Shown in pieces: positions 54,077 to 62,545 of a stretch of DNA of 64,000 bases; the first letter of the stretch is position 1; each line of letters begins with the position of its first letter. The translations under genes were made by a program, and so were the position numbers. The notes beneath the pieces are model-generated. The model did no database searches, was not told the origin of the DNA, and saw only the letters and a program-made list of their open reading frames with translations. Source of the stretch: Siphonobacter aquaeclarae (GTDB lineage: Bacteria > Bacteroidota > Bacteroidia > Cytophagales > Spirosomataceae); the NCBI RefSeq assembly GCF_900103285.1, contig NZ_FNGS01000001.1, positions 248,001 through 312,000 of the forward strand, given 5' to 3'.

Positions 54077-55653
54077 TGGAAGCCACGATGACTGCGCCGG
54101 CTACGGGCTGGCGCGCCTACATACGGAAACGGATCTATCGCTGGCACCGCGTCCTGGGTATTATCACGGTTATACCGGTGATTTTCTGGTGCCTGAGCGG
54201 TATTGCGCACCCGTTTATGTCGCACTGGTTCAAGCCGCAGATCGCGCATGAATTTGTGAAACCGGAGCCGGTCAACCCGGAGGCGCTGAAGGTACCGCTC
54301 GCGGAAATACTGAACCGCGCAGGTATTCCGGTACTCCGTACGTTCCGGGTGATTTCGTTCGACGGTCGAACGGTTTATCAGGTCATGCTGTCCGACCACA
54401 AACTGGTGTATTTCGATACGAAAACCGGGGAGCAACTGGAAAAAGGAGACATCGCCTATGCCGGGTACCTCGCGCAGTACTTTGCCGGAGATCGTCAGAG
54501 TCGGGTCAGGGTGACGCCGGTGACTTCTTTTACGTCCGAATACCGTTCTGTCAACCGCCTGCTGCCTGTCTGGAAAGTCAGTTTTGACCGGCCTGACGGG
54601 ATGGATGTTTACGTCGACACGGAGCAGAGCCGCCTGGCTAACTACAACGAAAGAAGCCGCAAGGTCTTTCTCGCCGTCTTCAATACCTTTCATACCTGGG
54701 AATGGCTGACGTCGATCAGCCACAATACTGTCCGGGTACTGGTGATGATGGCTTGCCTGACGGTCATTATCCTGTCGATGCTCAGCGGTGTGATTGTGTA
54801 CGGCGTGCTGTGGAAGAAAGCAAAAAAGGTGCGGAAAGACGGCAGCATCCGTCGGTACCACCGGCAGATCGGTATTGCGGTGTCACTTGTGACGCTGACG
54901 TTTGCCTTCAGCGGGGCGTACCACGTCAGCCGGAAGCTGACTCCGGACAACCGGCATGCTTTTGTCCGGCAACCGCTTATCCGGACGAATGGGCTGCGGG
55001 TACCGATGGAGAAATTGCCGCTCGACTGGCCCCGCGTGACAGGCCTGTCGCTCGCCCAGGTAGACGGCCGGAGCTACTACCGGGTATCTTACAAAAAGGA
55101 AAGTAACTGGGATAAAAAGCAGGTCGACCAGGCCGAAACCGCCAAACCGGTCGCTTCGGCGGATCCCGCTGGCGTGGCCTACTACGATACCCAAACCGCC
55201 TCCCTGCTTCCGGACGGCATGATCGCCCATGCCAAAGACCTGGTTCGCAGCTTCTGGGCAGCCGAAGAATCCGGCAAAGGGCCGGCCTGCTGCGAAGCCA
55301 TGGACGCGGGCCAGCAACAGGCCGCCGGTGAACTTCCGGAACTGGAAAAAACCGATATCCTGACCCGGTTTGACCGCGAGTACGGCTTCATCAACAAGCG
55401 CCTGCCGGTTGTGAAGCTGTCGCTCCGGACCGACGATCACCTGAGCTACTACGTGGAGCCGGCTACCGGCCACCTGGCGGCGCGTATCACCGACGGCGAT
55501 CGCCTGGAAGGACTATCCTTCGCCTTTCTGCACAAGTACAGCGGCGTAGACGGGTTCGGGAAGAATTTTCGGGACGGTATTACGCTGTTTTCCTCGCTTG
55601 GCGTGCTGGTAGTGAGCGTATTGGGATTGATTTTATTCTGGAAAGGGAAGTGA
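54076..55653 (+). CDS. PepSY-domain inner-membrane protein
   Basis: A 525-residue membrane protein coupled to the receptor gene. The helices are at about 22-42 (RVLGIITVIPVIFWCLSGIAHPF), 222-250 (VRVLVMMACLTVIILSMLSGVIVYGVLW), 262-282 (IGIAVSLVTLTFAFSGAYHV) and 500-520. Membrane His residues in WHRVLGI, FNTFHTWEWL and YHRQIGI follow the PepSY_TM pattern. A periplasmic loop contains PACCEAMDAG, an adjacent Cys pair that is unusual for the family and could bind metal. It probably reduces or passes on a metal or haem imported by the receptor, in analogy to XusC. It is longer than the siderophore-locus PepSY protein (416 residues). Confidence 0.85.
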   Translation: MEATMTAPATGWRAYIRKRIYRWHRVLGIITVIPVIFWCLSGIAHPFMSHWFKPQIAHEFVKPEPVNPEALKVPLAEILNRAGIPVLRTFRVISFDGRTVYQVMLSDHKLVYFDTKTGEQLEKGDIAYAGYLAQYFAGDRQSRVRVTPVTSFTSEYRSVNRLLPVWKVSFDRPDGMDVYVDTEQSRLANYNERSRKVFLAVFNTFHTWEWLTSISHNTVRVLVMMACLTVIILSMLSGVIVYGVLWKKAKKVRKDGSIRRYHRQIGIAVSLVTLTFAFSGAYHVSRKLTPDNRHAFVRQPLIRTNGLRVPMEKLPLDWPRVTGLSLAQVDGRSYYRVSYKKESNWDKKQVDQAETAKPVASADPAGVAYYDTQTASLLPDGMIAHAKDLVRSFWAAEESGKGPACCEAMDAGQQQAAGELPELEKTDILTRFDREYGFINKRLPVVKLSLRTDDHLSYYVEPATGHLAARITDGDRLEGLSFAFLHKYSGVDGFGKNFRDGITLFSSLGVLVVSVLGLILFWKGK

Positions 55654-55655
55654 TG

Positions 55656-55688
55656 GGATCCGGCGCGCGCGAAGCGCGCGCCGGATCC
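55656..55688. terminator. Perfect 15-bp GC-rich hairpin between convergent genes
   Basis: GGATCCGGCGCGCGC and its exact complement enclose a GAA triloop. It lies directly between the PepSY stop (55653) and the MgtA-like stop (55692). A run of T's is lacking (TTCTC only), so it ends transcripts by stem strength or protects 3' ends. Confidence 0.7.
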
Positions 55689-55691
55689 TTC

Positions 55692-58199
55692 TCATCGATA
55701 CCTCCGGTAAAACCAGCGCTTCACCATTTCCGCGCCGGCAATGTAAGCAACGACAATTCCCAGCAGCGCCGGGTAGAATCGTACCGGCAGCGGCGCAAAT
55801 CCCAGTTCCGCCGCCAGCGGTGTCAGCGGGAGTACCAAGACGACGAGTACCACGGCGAGCGTCGCCAGTAGCAAATACCGTCCCGGTTTGCTCCGGTAAA
55901 AAGGTCCGCGGGTCCGGACGACGAGGACGATCAGCGTCGCCGAAATGACCGATTCCACAAACCAGCCGGTCTGAAACTCGGTCTCCCCGGCATGAAAGAG
56001 CTTCAGCAATACGCCGAACGTCATATAATCAAAGACGGAACTCAGCAGGCCGAATACAATCATGAACCGGCGGATGAACGCAATATCCCATTTCCGCGGG
56101 CGCCGAATCCAGTTTTCATCTACCCAGTCGGACGACAGGCTCATTCCCGGAAAATCCGTCAGCAGGTTCGTCAGCAGAATCTGCTTCGGCATCAACGGAA
56201 GAAAAGTCAGAAACAGCGACGCCCCGGCCATGCTGAACATATTGCCGAAATTGGCGCTGGTGGCCAGAAAAACGTATTTCTGCGTATTGGCAAACGTGCG
56301 CCGGCCTTCCTTCACACCGCGCAGCAGTACGTTAAGATCCTGATTCATGAGGACAATATCGGCGGCGTCTTTGGCGACGTCCACCGCCGATTCCACCGAA
56401 ATACCAACATCCGCCGCATGCAGCGCAGCGGCATCGTTAATCCCATCGCCCATATACCCGACAGTCTTGCCGCTCTTTTTGAGGGCGAGGATGATCCGCT
56501 CTTTTTCATTCGGTTCAACCTCTGCAAACACGTCCGTTCGCAAAGCCCGCTGCCGCAGGGCCGCATCGCTGAGCTGCTTAATCTCCGGACCGGAGAGGAG
56601 TACGGCGTCAGTCATCCCGATCTGGGTACTCAGGCTCTTGGCGATGAGGAGGTTATCCCCCGTAATGACTTTCAGGTGTACACCAAGGTCTTTCAGCTCC
56701 GCGAGGGTGTCGGCGATACCGGCCTTGGGAGGATCGAATAAGGTAACGAACCCGGCAAAAGTGAAGTCCTTTTCGTCTTCCCGGGCGATGGGCCCGTCTT
56801 CCGTCCACGTTCTGTAGGCGACACCCAGCGTCCGGAATCCCCTGGCACTCAGGTCCTGATACGCTTCGTGAATCGCACCGGATACCTCGCCGATGGGTTT
56901 GCTGTTACCGGCGGTGTCTTCGGCCTGGCTGCATACTTCGAGTATGTTATTGACGGCACCTTTGCTGACGAGCAGCCGGCCTTCCGGCGTCTGAACAAGC
57001 AGCGTAAGCCGCTTCCGGATAAAATCATATGGAATTTCGTCCTGCTTTTCGACGCCGGTGAGGTCGGGTGCAACATGCGCGATGGCTTCGTCGATCGGAT
57101 TCCGGAAGCCCTGCTGCAGGCACGCATTGATCGCAGCAAGGCGCAGCACCCGATCCGACTTCCGCCCGGCGCAGTCAGTTGCCTCGTGCACCTGCACCTT
57201 TCCCTCTGTCAGTGTACCGGTTTTGTCGGAACAAAGTACCTCCATACTTCCGAAGTTCTCGATGGAAGTCAACCGCTTGACAATCACCTGTTGCTTCGCC
57301 ATGTGCCGGGCGCCGGTGGCGAGGTTGACGGTTATGACTGCGGGAAGCAGCTGCGGCGTAAGCCCGACGGCGATCGCCAGCGTAAACAGGAACGAATCCA
57401 GTACCGGTTTATGCAGGAAAACATTGATCCCGAAAATCACCACAACCAATACCAGCGTAATCTGCAGCAGCAGGTACCCAAAACGACGGATACCCGTTTC
57501 AAATTCAGTAGGTGGCGTCTGGTTTCGCAGCGACGCGCTCAGGCGGCCGAACTCCGTGGCGGCGCCTGTTTGCATGACCAGGGCCGTTGCGCTTCCGCTC
57601 ACGACGTGCGAGCCCATGAAAACCGCGTTCCGGCGCTGGCTGAGCATCGTTTCGGCTGGAAATATGCCGGGTAGCTTGTCGACCGGAAAGGTTTCCCCCG
57701 TAAAAGCCGCCTCGTCTACAAACAACTCTTTCGAGTTGAGCAGCAGGCAGTCGGCCGGGATGAGATCCCCTGCACGAAGGGATACGACATCGCCGGGTAC
57801 CAGCGCTTCGAGCGGCAGCTCCTGCTCCTTTCCGTCCCGGAGTACGGTCGCCGTTACCCGTACCATCGCCAGCAACTGCGCAACCGCCGTATCCGCCCGG
57901 TACTCCTGCCAAAACCCCAATAAGCTGCTGACCAGTACGATACCGATGATGATGATAGCATCCGCCGAATCTCTCAGGAAAAAGGACAGGATCGCGGCTC
58001 CGAGTAACAACAAGGTTACCGGATTTCGGAACTGGTTGAGCAATACCTGCACCGGTTGCTTTCTGCCGCCGGTTTGCAGGGTATTCGGCCCGTGGGCGGC
58101 GAGGGCGGAGCGGGCCGCGTCAGTCGTCAGTCCACCCGGGCCCGAGCCGGTTGCCCGGCAGGCGTCGTCGGCAGTGAGTGACCAAAAAGCTGTATCCAT
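55692..58199 (-). CDS. mgtA: Magnesium-translocating P-type ATPase
   Basis: An 835-residue P-type ATPase of the MgtA/MgtB class importing Mg2+ using ATP. The N-terminal cytoplasmic segment is short. Signatures: TGET in AAFTGETFPV, phosphorylation motif SDKTGTLTEG (Asp325), KGAVNNILEVC nucleotide site and MGDGINDAAALH hinge. The helices include NPVTLLLLGAAILSFFL, AIAVGLTPQLLPAVI and about six in the C-terminal third. The PQLLP-type motif in helix 4 is that of MgtA rather than heavy-metal ATPases. Upstream no Mg2+ riboswitch was recognised in the 155-base gap. It is convergent with the PepSY gene, separated by a perfect hairpin. Confidence 0.92.
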   Translation of the reverse strand: MDTAFWSLTADDACRATGSGPGGLTTDAARSALAAHGPNTLQTGGRKQPVQVLLNQFRNPVTLLLLGAAILSFFLRDSADAIIIIGIVLVSSLLGFWQEYRADTAVAQLLAMVRVTATVLRDGKEQELPLEALVPGDVVSLRAGDLIPADCLLLNSKELFVDEAAFTGETFPVDKLPGIFPAETMLSQRRNAVFMGSHVVSGSATALVMQTGAATEFGRLSASLRNQTPPTEFETGIRRFGYLLLQITLVLVVVIFGINVFLHKPVLDSFLFTLAIAVGLTPQLLPAVITVNLATGARHMAKQQVIVKRLTSIENFGSMEVLCSDKTGTLTEGKVQVHEATDCAGRKSDRVLRLAAINACLQQGFRNPIDEAIAHVAPDLTGVEKQDEIPYDFIRKRLTLLVQTPEGRLLVSKGAVNNILEVCSQAEDTAGNSKPIGEVSGAIHEAYQDLSARGFRTLGVAYRTWTEDGPIAREDEKDFTFAGFVTLFDPPKAGIADTLAELKDLGVHLKVITGDNLLIAKSLSTQIGMTDAVLLSGPEIKQLSDAALRQRALRTDVFAEVEPNEKERIILALKKSGKTVGYMGDGINDAAALHAADVGISVESAVDVAKDAADIVLMNQDLNVLLRGVKEGRRTFANTQKYVFLATSANFGNMFSMAGASLFLTFLPLMPKQILLTNLLTDFPGMSLSSDWVDENWIRRPRKWDIAFIRRFMIVFGLLSSVFDYMTFGVLLKLFHAGETEFQTGWFVESVISATLIVLVVRTRGPFYRSKPGRYLLLATLAVVLVVLVLPLTPLAAELGFAPLPVRFYPALLGIVVAYIAGAEMVKRWFYRRYR

Positions 58200-58270
58200 G
58201 GTCGTTAAGACAATTCCCTGCTATGTTACGGTCATTGCCGGTAAATCCCAATGACAATCATCAGAAACAG

Positions 58271-58307
58271 GAAAAGAACCGGCCCATCCAAAGGACAGGG
58301 CCGGTTC
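58271..58307 (-). terminator. Terminator of the choice-of-anchor T9SS gene
   Basis: On the minus strand GAACCGGCCC (58307-58298) pairs with GGGCCGGTTC (58285-58276) around a 12-base loop and is followed by TTTTCC. It lies 48 bases after the stop at 58355 and upstream of mgtA. Confidence 0.78.
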
Positions 58308-58354
58308 CGGCGACCTTTCAACTGGTAATGCGCAGGCTTTCCGCCAAGTTGAAC

Positions 58355-59824
58355 CTAGCGCAGTACGGCTTTGACAGATTTAATAGTGACGAGGGCGGGG
58401 TTACGAAGGGAAAGGAGATACATGCCTTTGGGCAGTTCACCGGTATTGAAACGTACTTCGTTGATACCCTTTTTCAGCTCGACCCGCTGCTCGCCCACCA
58501 GCTTTCCGTTCAGGTTGTAGAGTTGCAGAGTAGTGCCTGGCTCGAGCGAAGTGTCGTCATACTCAACCAGCGCGCGGAGTTCCGCTCCCGTGACCGGGTT
58601 AGACGCCACCCGCAGGACGACTCCCTTGTACCCGTTTGGTTCAACCGAACGTGTATTGCTATACGTATAAGTTCCGTCGTTGTCTACCTGCTTGAGCCGG
58701 TAATAATGGATGGTGGAAGGATCTGGATTTTTGTGCGTGAACGAGTACTGCTGGGTGGCGTTGGTCGTTCCCCGGCCCTGTATGGTTCCGAGCGCTTCAA
58801 ACTGCCGGGTATCGGTGGAGTGCTGTACTTCGAAATAGGCATTGTTCAGCTCCGACGCGGTAGACCAGGCCAGCTGCACATTGTTGTCCGCCGGTTTTGC
58901 CGTGAAAGAAACGAGCCGTACCGGAAGTGGATTGGTAAAGGTATAGACCACACACAGGCCGGCCGCTACGTCCGTCAGTACCTGATAGCCCAGGTTCCCG
59001 CCGCCGACTACACTCGTGGTACTTTGGGAAGTCGTCGGAACTGAAAATGTTCCCGTTCCGGTAAATGCAGCTTTCTGCGTCGTTGTAGAGTAGGTCCGGT
59101 TGTTGGTCGACGAAGCATACTGATTAAAATAGGAAACACCTGAAAGGCCGGCGTAGTCTTCGACGCCGTCATAGGCGTCCAGCGTACCTTCTACCGATAC
59201 TTCCGTCTGGGTGGTGAAGGGCGTGCCGGTCACCGGCATGGTCATTTGTACCCGTCCGCCGACGATCACGTTATACGCGTCCGCCGAGCCTTTGTTCTCG
59301 ATACCGATGCGCTGGTGATAGACCGATTCCGTTGAAAACACGCGTACCGTTCCGAGCGTACCCAGCGCCGGATCAAAACGGGGCAGTGTAAACGTCTCGT
59401 TCCAGGTGGTAACCGTCGGTACTTTTCCGGTACAATAGGTCAGCGTTTGCGGAACGGGAATGAGGCCGAGCCCGGCGATTTCCTTGTTTTCTTCCGCTGC
59501 TACGGTAACGTTCGCAGGTTCAAGCTGATCGGTGTAACCATCCGTCGGATACGTATACCGGACTGCATAGGTGCCCGGGTTGGTGTGGAGGACATATTTT
59601 CCGGTAGCATCGGTGAGCGTCGAGGAGACAAGCTCTTCCGTAACCGGGTCGATCAGTTCAACGAGAATACCCTGAATGACTTTTTCACCGCTGTCTTTGG
59701 TACCGTTGGGAGTACCGGCTTCCTGCCAGACATAGCCCGAAACGCTGGATGTGAGAGAAGGTATCTGAGCATATGCGCCGGATCCGGCCAATGCTAGAAT
59801 GAGAAACATAGAAAACTTCTTCAT
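58355..59824 (-). CDS. T9SS-exported protein with SdrD-B-like and choice-of-anchor E-type domains
   Basis: A 489-residue exported protein. Signal peptide MKKFSMFLILALAGSGAYAQ. Residues about 28-115 (VSGYVWQEAGTPNGTKDSGEKVIQGILVELIDP) form an SdrD-B/Cna-B-like domain. Residues about 125-305 match the choice-of-anchor E layout (TTWNETFTLPRFDPALGTLGTVRVF and GNLGYQVLTDVAAGLCVVYTF). Then comes the LPVRLVSFTAKPADNNVQLAW module and a C-terminal type A sorting domain (RVASNPVTGAELRAL to VKAVLR). No enzymatic domain is visible; a surface or matrix role is inferred. Single-gene unit, with a terminator downstream and a LytTR/LytS pair upstream on the same strand. Confidence 0.85.
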   Translation of the reverse strand: MKKFSMFLILALAGSGAYAQIPSLTSSVSGYVWQEAGTPNGTKDSGEKVIQGILVELIDPVTEELVSSTLTDATGKYVLHTNPGTYAVRYTYPTDGYTDQLEPANVTVAAEENKEIAGLGLIPVPQTLTYCTGKVPTVTTWNETFTLPRFDPALGTLGTVRVFSTESVYHQRIGIENKGSADAYNVIVGGRVQMTMPVTGTPFTTQTEVSVEGTLDAYDGVEDYAGLSGVSYFNQYASSTNNRTYSTTTQKAAFTGTGTFSVPTTSQSTTSVVGGGNLGYQVLTDVAAGLCVVYTFTNPLPVRLVSFTAKPADNNVQLAWSTASELNNAYFEVQHSTDTRQFEALGTIQGRGTTNATQQYSFTHKNPDPSTIHYYRLKQVDNDGTYTYSNTRSVEPNGYKGVVLRVASNPVTGAELRALVEYDDTSLEPGTTLQLYNLNGKLVGEQRVELKKGINEVRFNTGELPKGMYLLSLRNPALVTIKSVKAVLR

Positions 59825-59968
59825 ACGATAAGGTGGAAAGGATCGGAGTACTGTAGTTCGGAGGAAGGAGTTGCCTCCCTCGGAAAAACGATTCGAAAGT
59901 AGAAGGCGAAGGCAGGCCGACTGAGAAAAAATTGGCCGAGACGGGCAAATTCAGCGGTCAGGCGGGCA

Positions 59969-60724
59969 TCAGTCCTCCATCCATTTCAAAAATGCCGATG
60001 CTTTCGCCTTGCTGATGACAACCGCGACGGGCGTCGGAATGTGCAGCGTTACCGTCAGTTTACGGGCAAAGCCCCGGTGTACTTCGGCGATGGCATCCCT
60101 TGCAATAAGAAACTGCCGGTTGGCCCGGAAGAACTGATGCGGATCGAGATCGGCTTCGAGGTTTTCCATGGACGAATCCGCTTCATACCGCCTGTCCCTC
60201 GTATGCAGATATACGATGTCATTTTCGGTATACGCGAATCGGATTTCTTCGACATTCAACGGAATAAGCCGGCCGCGGCGGTGTACCACGAGCGTCCGGC
60301 GATAGGGAGACGTCAGTTGCCGGATCACCCGGCTGATCTTTTCCTCGAACTCCTCCCGTGCGAAAATGGCGTGCAGCAACCCGATTTTGCCGAAACTGCG
60401 GGTCAGCTTTTCGGGGTCGACGGGCTTGAGCAGGTAATCAACGCCCGCGCTCTCAAATGCTTCGAGTGCATACCGGTCGTACGCCGTACAGAAAATGATC
60501 GGGACAGGCGGAAGCTGTTCCCGGAAAAAAGTGAGGCTCAACCCGTCGGAAAGCTCAATATCGGCGAAAATAAGGTCCGGAAGCGGGTGGGTGGCAAACC
60601 AGCGGGCGGTGGCTTCAAGGGAGGCCAGCGGGCCTTCGATCCGGACATCCGGTTTCCATTCCCGGATCAGGCGGGCGAGGTCGTCGGCCGCCTTCCGGTT
60701 GTCTTCAAGCAATAAAATCGTCAT
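59969..60724 (-). CDS. LytTR-family response regulator
   Basis: A 251-residue response regulator. The receiver contains LLEDNRKA (acidic residues), Asp55 in LIFADIELSDG, the Thr in IFCTAY and Lys in DYLLKPVD. The LytTR domain has IRFAYTENDIVYLHTRD and PHQFFRANRQFLIARDAI. It follows the LytS-type kinase gene with a four-base overlap (start 60724, kinase stop 60721), so they are one operon. Target genes are not evident. The T9SS gene 144 bases downstream on the same strand is a possible member of the regulon. Confidence 0.92.
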   Translation of the reverse strand: MTILLLEDNRKAADDLARLIREWKPDVRIEGPLASLEATARWFATHPLPDLIFADIELSDGLSLTFFREQLPPVPIIFCTAYDRYALEAFESAGVDYLLKPVDPEKLTRSFGKIGLLHAIFAREEFEEKISRVIRQLTSPYRRTLVVHRRGRLIPLNVEEIRFAYTENDIVYLHTRDRRYEADSSMENLEADLDPHQFFRANRQFLIARDAIAEVHRGFARKLTVTLHIPTPVAVVISKAKASAFLKWMED

Positions 60725-61725
60725 GGTCGGATAAGTGGTAGTTTAACAGAAAAATGGGTTTCGTCCCGGTGAACCGTAATCGACTTCCCCGCCAGCAGGC
60801 GGTATCGCTCGGCCAGGTTCCGGAGACCGATACGCGAAGACGGCAGCGCATGCTGCTTCAACCGAAGGGTATTGGAGACGACGAGAGACGAAGCCTCCCG
60901 GTAAATCGAAATCTGGAGCGGCTGTTCGGCCGAAACAACGTTATGCTTGACGGCATTCTCAATCAGCGTTTGCAGCGCCATCGGCGGCACACGAAAGCGC
61001 TGATCTTCTTCCGAAACGCGGACATGCAACTGAATTCCGGCCTCGTGCCGGGCCTCCAGCAGGTAAAAATAGGAGCGGACAAACTCCAGTTCCTGCTCCA
61101 GCGTCGCCAGGGCCGACGAGCCGTTGTAATGCAACAGGTAGCGGTACAGATTTGAAAGCTGGACGACGAAATGCCGCGTTGATTCCTCTTCCGTAGATGC
61201 TTTCAATACACTGAGGGAGTTCAGGAGGAAATGCGGCTCCATCTGCTGCCGGAGGAATTCGAGGTGAATAAGCAACTCCTCCCGCCGCAATTCCTCCAAT
61301 TCTGTCCGTTCCAGCTGGATTTTCCGCTGTTCTTCCAGGTAGTAGGCAATGGGATACATCAGAAAAATAACCAGCGTGCCGCGATAGCAAAGCCGGGCCA
61401 GGCCGAGGTACCAGGGCAGTTCACGGATGGGCTGAAGCGGATAATCTTCAAAAAATAAGTTTCCTCCAAAATAGAATACGACAGAAATCACCATCGCCGC
61501 GGGCAGGGCGACGCAGAATTTCTGCCAGTTGCGTGGGACGCGCGGCTCCCGGAGGATGTACATGGAAGACAACCAGACGGCGAAGCACATGATGGCAATC
61601 ACAATCTCGGAACCCACAAGATTCACTACGTCCTTTCCCTGTCCCTGAGCCAGCCGTGTGGAAAGGACTGCCAGCGACAGGTTGAGCGACAGAATCGCGC
61701 CCGGTTTGAGGTGATAATGAGTCAT
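60721..61725 (-). CDS. LytS-type sensor histidine kinase
   Basis: A 334-residue inner-membrane kinase from ATG 61725; an upstream extension to 61857 adds a Cys/Arg-rich stretch without protein-like character and is rejected. About four hydrophobic helices (ILSLNLSLAVLSTRLA, EIVIAIMCFAVWLSSMYI, FCVALPAAMVISVVFYFGG, YRGTLVIFLMYPIAYYL) precede a coiled helix rich in Glu/Arg. His165 lies in QQMEPHFLLNSLSVL. The ATPase domain has LIENAVKHN and RIGLRNL. It overlaps the regulator gene by four bases. The signal is unknown, since no extracytoplasmic domain of size is present. Confidence 0.91.
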   Translation of the reverse strand: MTHYHLKPGAILSLNLSLAVLSTRLAQGQGKDVVNLVGSEIVIAIMCFAVWLSSMYILREPRVPRNWQKFCVALPAAMVISVVFYFGGNLFFEDYPLQPIRELPWYLGLARLCYRGTLVIFLMYPIAYYLEEQRKIQLERTELEELRREELLIHLEFLRQQMEPHFLLNSLSVLKASTEEESTRHFVVQLSNLYRYLLHYNGSSALATLEQELEFVRSYFYLLEARHEAGIQLHVRVSEEDQRFRVPPMALQTLIENAVKHNVVSAEQPLQISIYREASSLVVSNTLRLKQHALPSSRIGLRNLAERYRLLAGKSITVHRDETHFSVKLPLIRP

Positions 61726-62101
61726 GGCGACTGAACGACATACAGGTTTCAGGCGAATACAACATGTATCCGTCGGGATAGATCGACAAAACCTGGCGGG
61801 GCGGGCGAAACGTGCGTCGGCGGTGGAGGTGGGCGAGTGATCTTTTCGCCGTAGCAAAAAGTCCTGATAGGGGTATCCCCTTTTTTAGCGACTGCAAAAC
61901 TAGGGCTATCTGCGAATAATCGAATAGAAAGCCGGGGAAACAACTGGTATTTTTTCGGGAGAAGGATAGAAATAGCGAAGGAATTCCGGCATTTTTCGGG
62001 AAAAGCAGGATTTGCTGTCCGGAAACAGGCATTTCTTTTCCCCGGCAAATGACTAAATTCCGCCTTCCGGCAGGTGCCGGTTTTCCTGAAACGCCCGTAG
62101 T
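61726..62101. other. 376-base divergent intergenic region
   Basis: No supported gene between the divergent kinase and VOC genes. Visible elements are a short AGGGG-TAT-CCCCT hairpin followed by T's at 61869-61886, and CCGGC-AGGT-GCCGG plus TTTT at 62067-62084, 18 bases before the VOC start. Promoters for both genes must lie here but none matches the consensus well. Confidence 0.45.
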
Positions 62102-62539
62102 ATGCCGCTGGGAATCAAACAAACTGTTCCTTTTCTGACTGTGGCCGACACCGACGCGTCGCTGCGGTTTTACCTCGATGGCCTCGGTTTTTCGATCGTT
62201 CACGAGTGGCGGCCGCGGGGGCGCATCGAATGGTGTATGATCCGGCGCGACGAAGGCTTTCTCATGATGCAGGAACCAGCGCCCGACTATACCGGCACGT
62301 TGCCGGAGCCACGTGGTCAGGGTGTCGTGGTTATCTTTTTGTGTGAAGACGCGCTCGTATTATACCACGAGGCGCGGGAAAGGAACATACCCGTCAGCGA
62401 ACCCTTTGTGGGCAACAACCTGTGGGTCGTGTCTTTTACCGATCCGGACGGCTACCGGATCGATTTTGAAAGTGAAACGGATGTTCCGGAAGAAACAACC
62501 TACACCGAATGGCTGGCTTCGCGGAACAGCACGCTGTAA
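62102..62539 (+). CDS. VOC-family (glyoxalase/bleomycin-resistance-like) protein
   Basis: A 145-residue single-domain vicinal-oxygen-chelate protein. The beta-alpha-beta-beta-beta repeats are seen in TVPFLTVADTDASLRFYLDGLGFSIVHEW and VVVIFLCEDALVLYHEARERNIPV, ending FTDPDGYRIDFESETD with the typical metal-binding Glu. Such proteins bind divalent metal and act as glyoxalases, dioxygenases or drug-binding resistance factors; the specific activity cannot be chosen. Six bases separate it from the antiporter gene, so the two are likely co-transcribed. Confidence 0.9.
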   Translation: MPLGIKQTVPFLTVADTDASLRFYLDGLGFSIVHEWRPRGRIEWCMIRRDEGFLMMQEPAPDYTGTLPEPRGQGVVVIFLCEDALVLYHEARERNIPVSEPFVGNNLWVVSFTDPDGYRIDFESETDVPEETTYTEWLASRNSTL

Positions 62540-62545
62540 CAACTA

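Noticed and set aside
57058-58254. Plus-strand frame of about 400 codons opposite mgtA
   Set aside because: Ser/Thr/Arg-rich low-complexity translation; the minus-strand ATPase has all family motifs.
58200-58354. Mg2+ riboswitch upstream of mgtA
   Set aside because: Only the terminator of the neighbouring gene and unstructured sequence were found; no M-box features.
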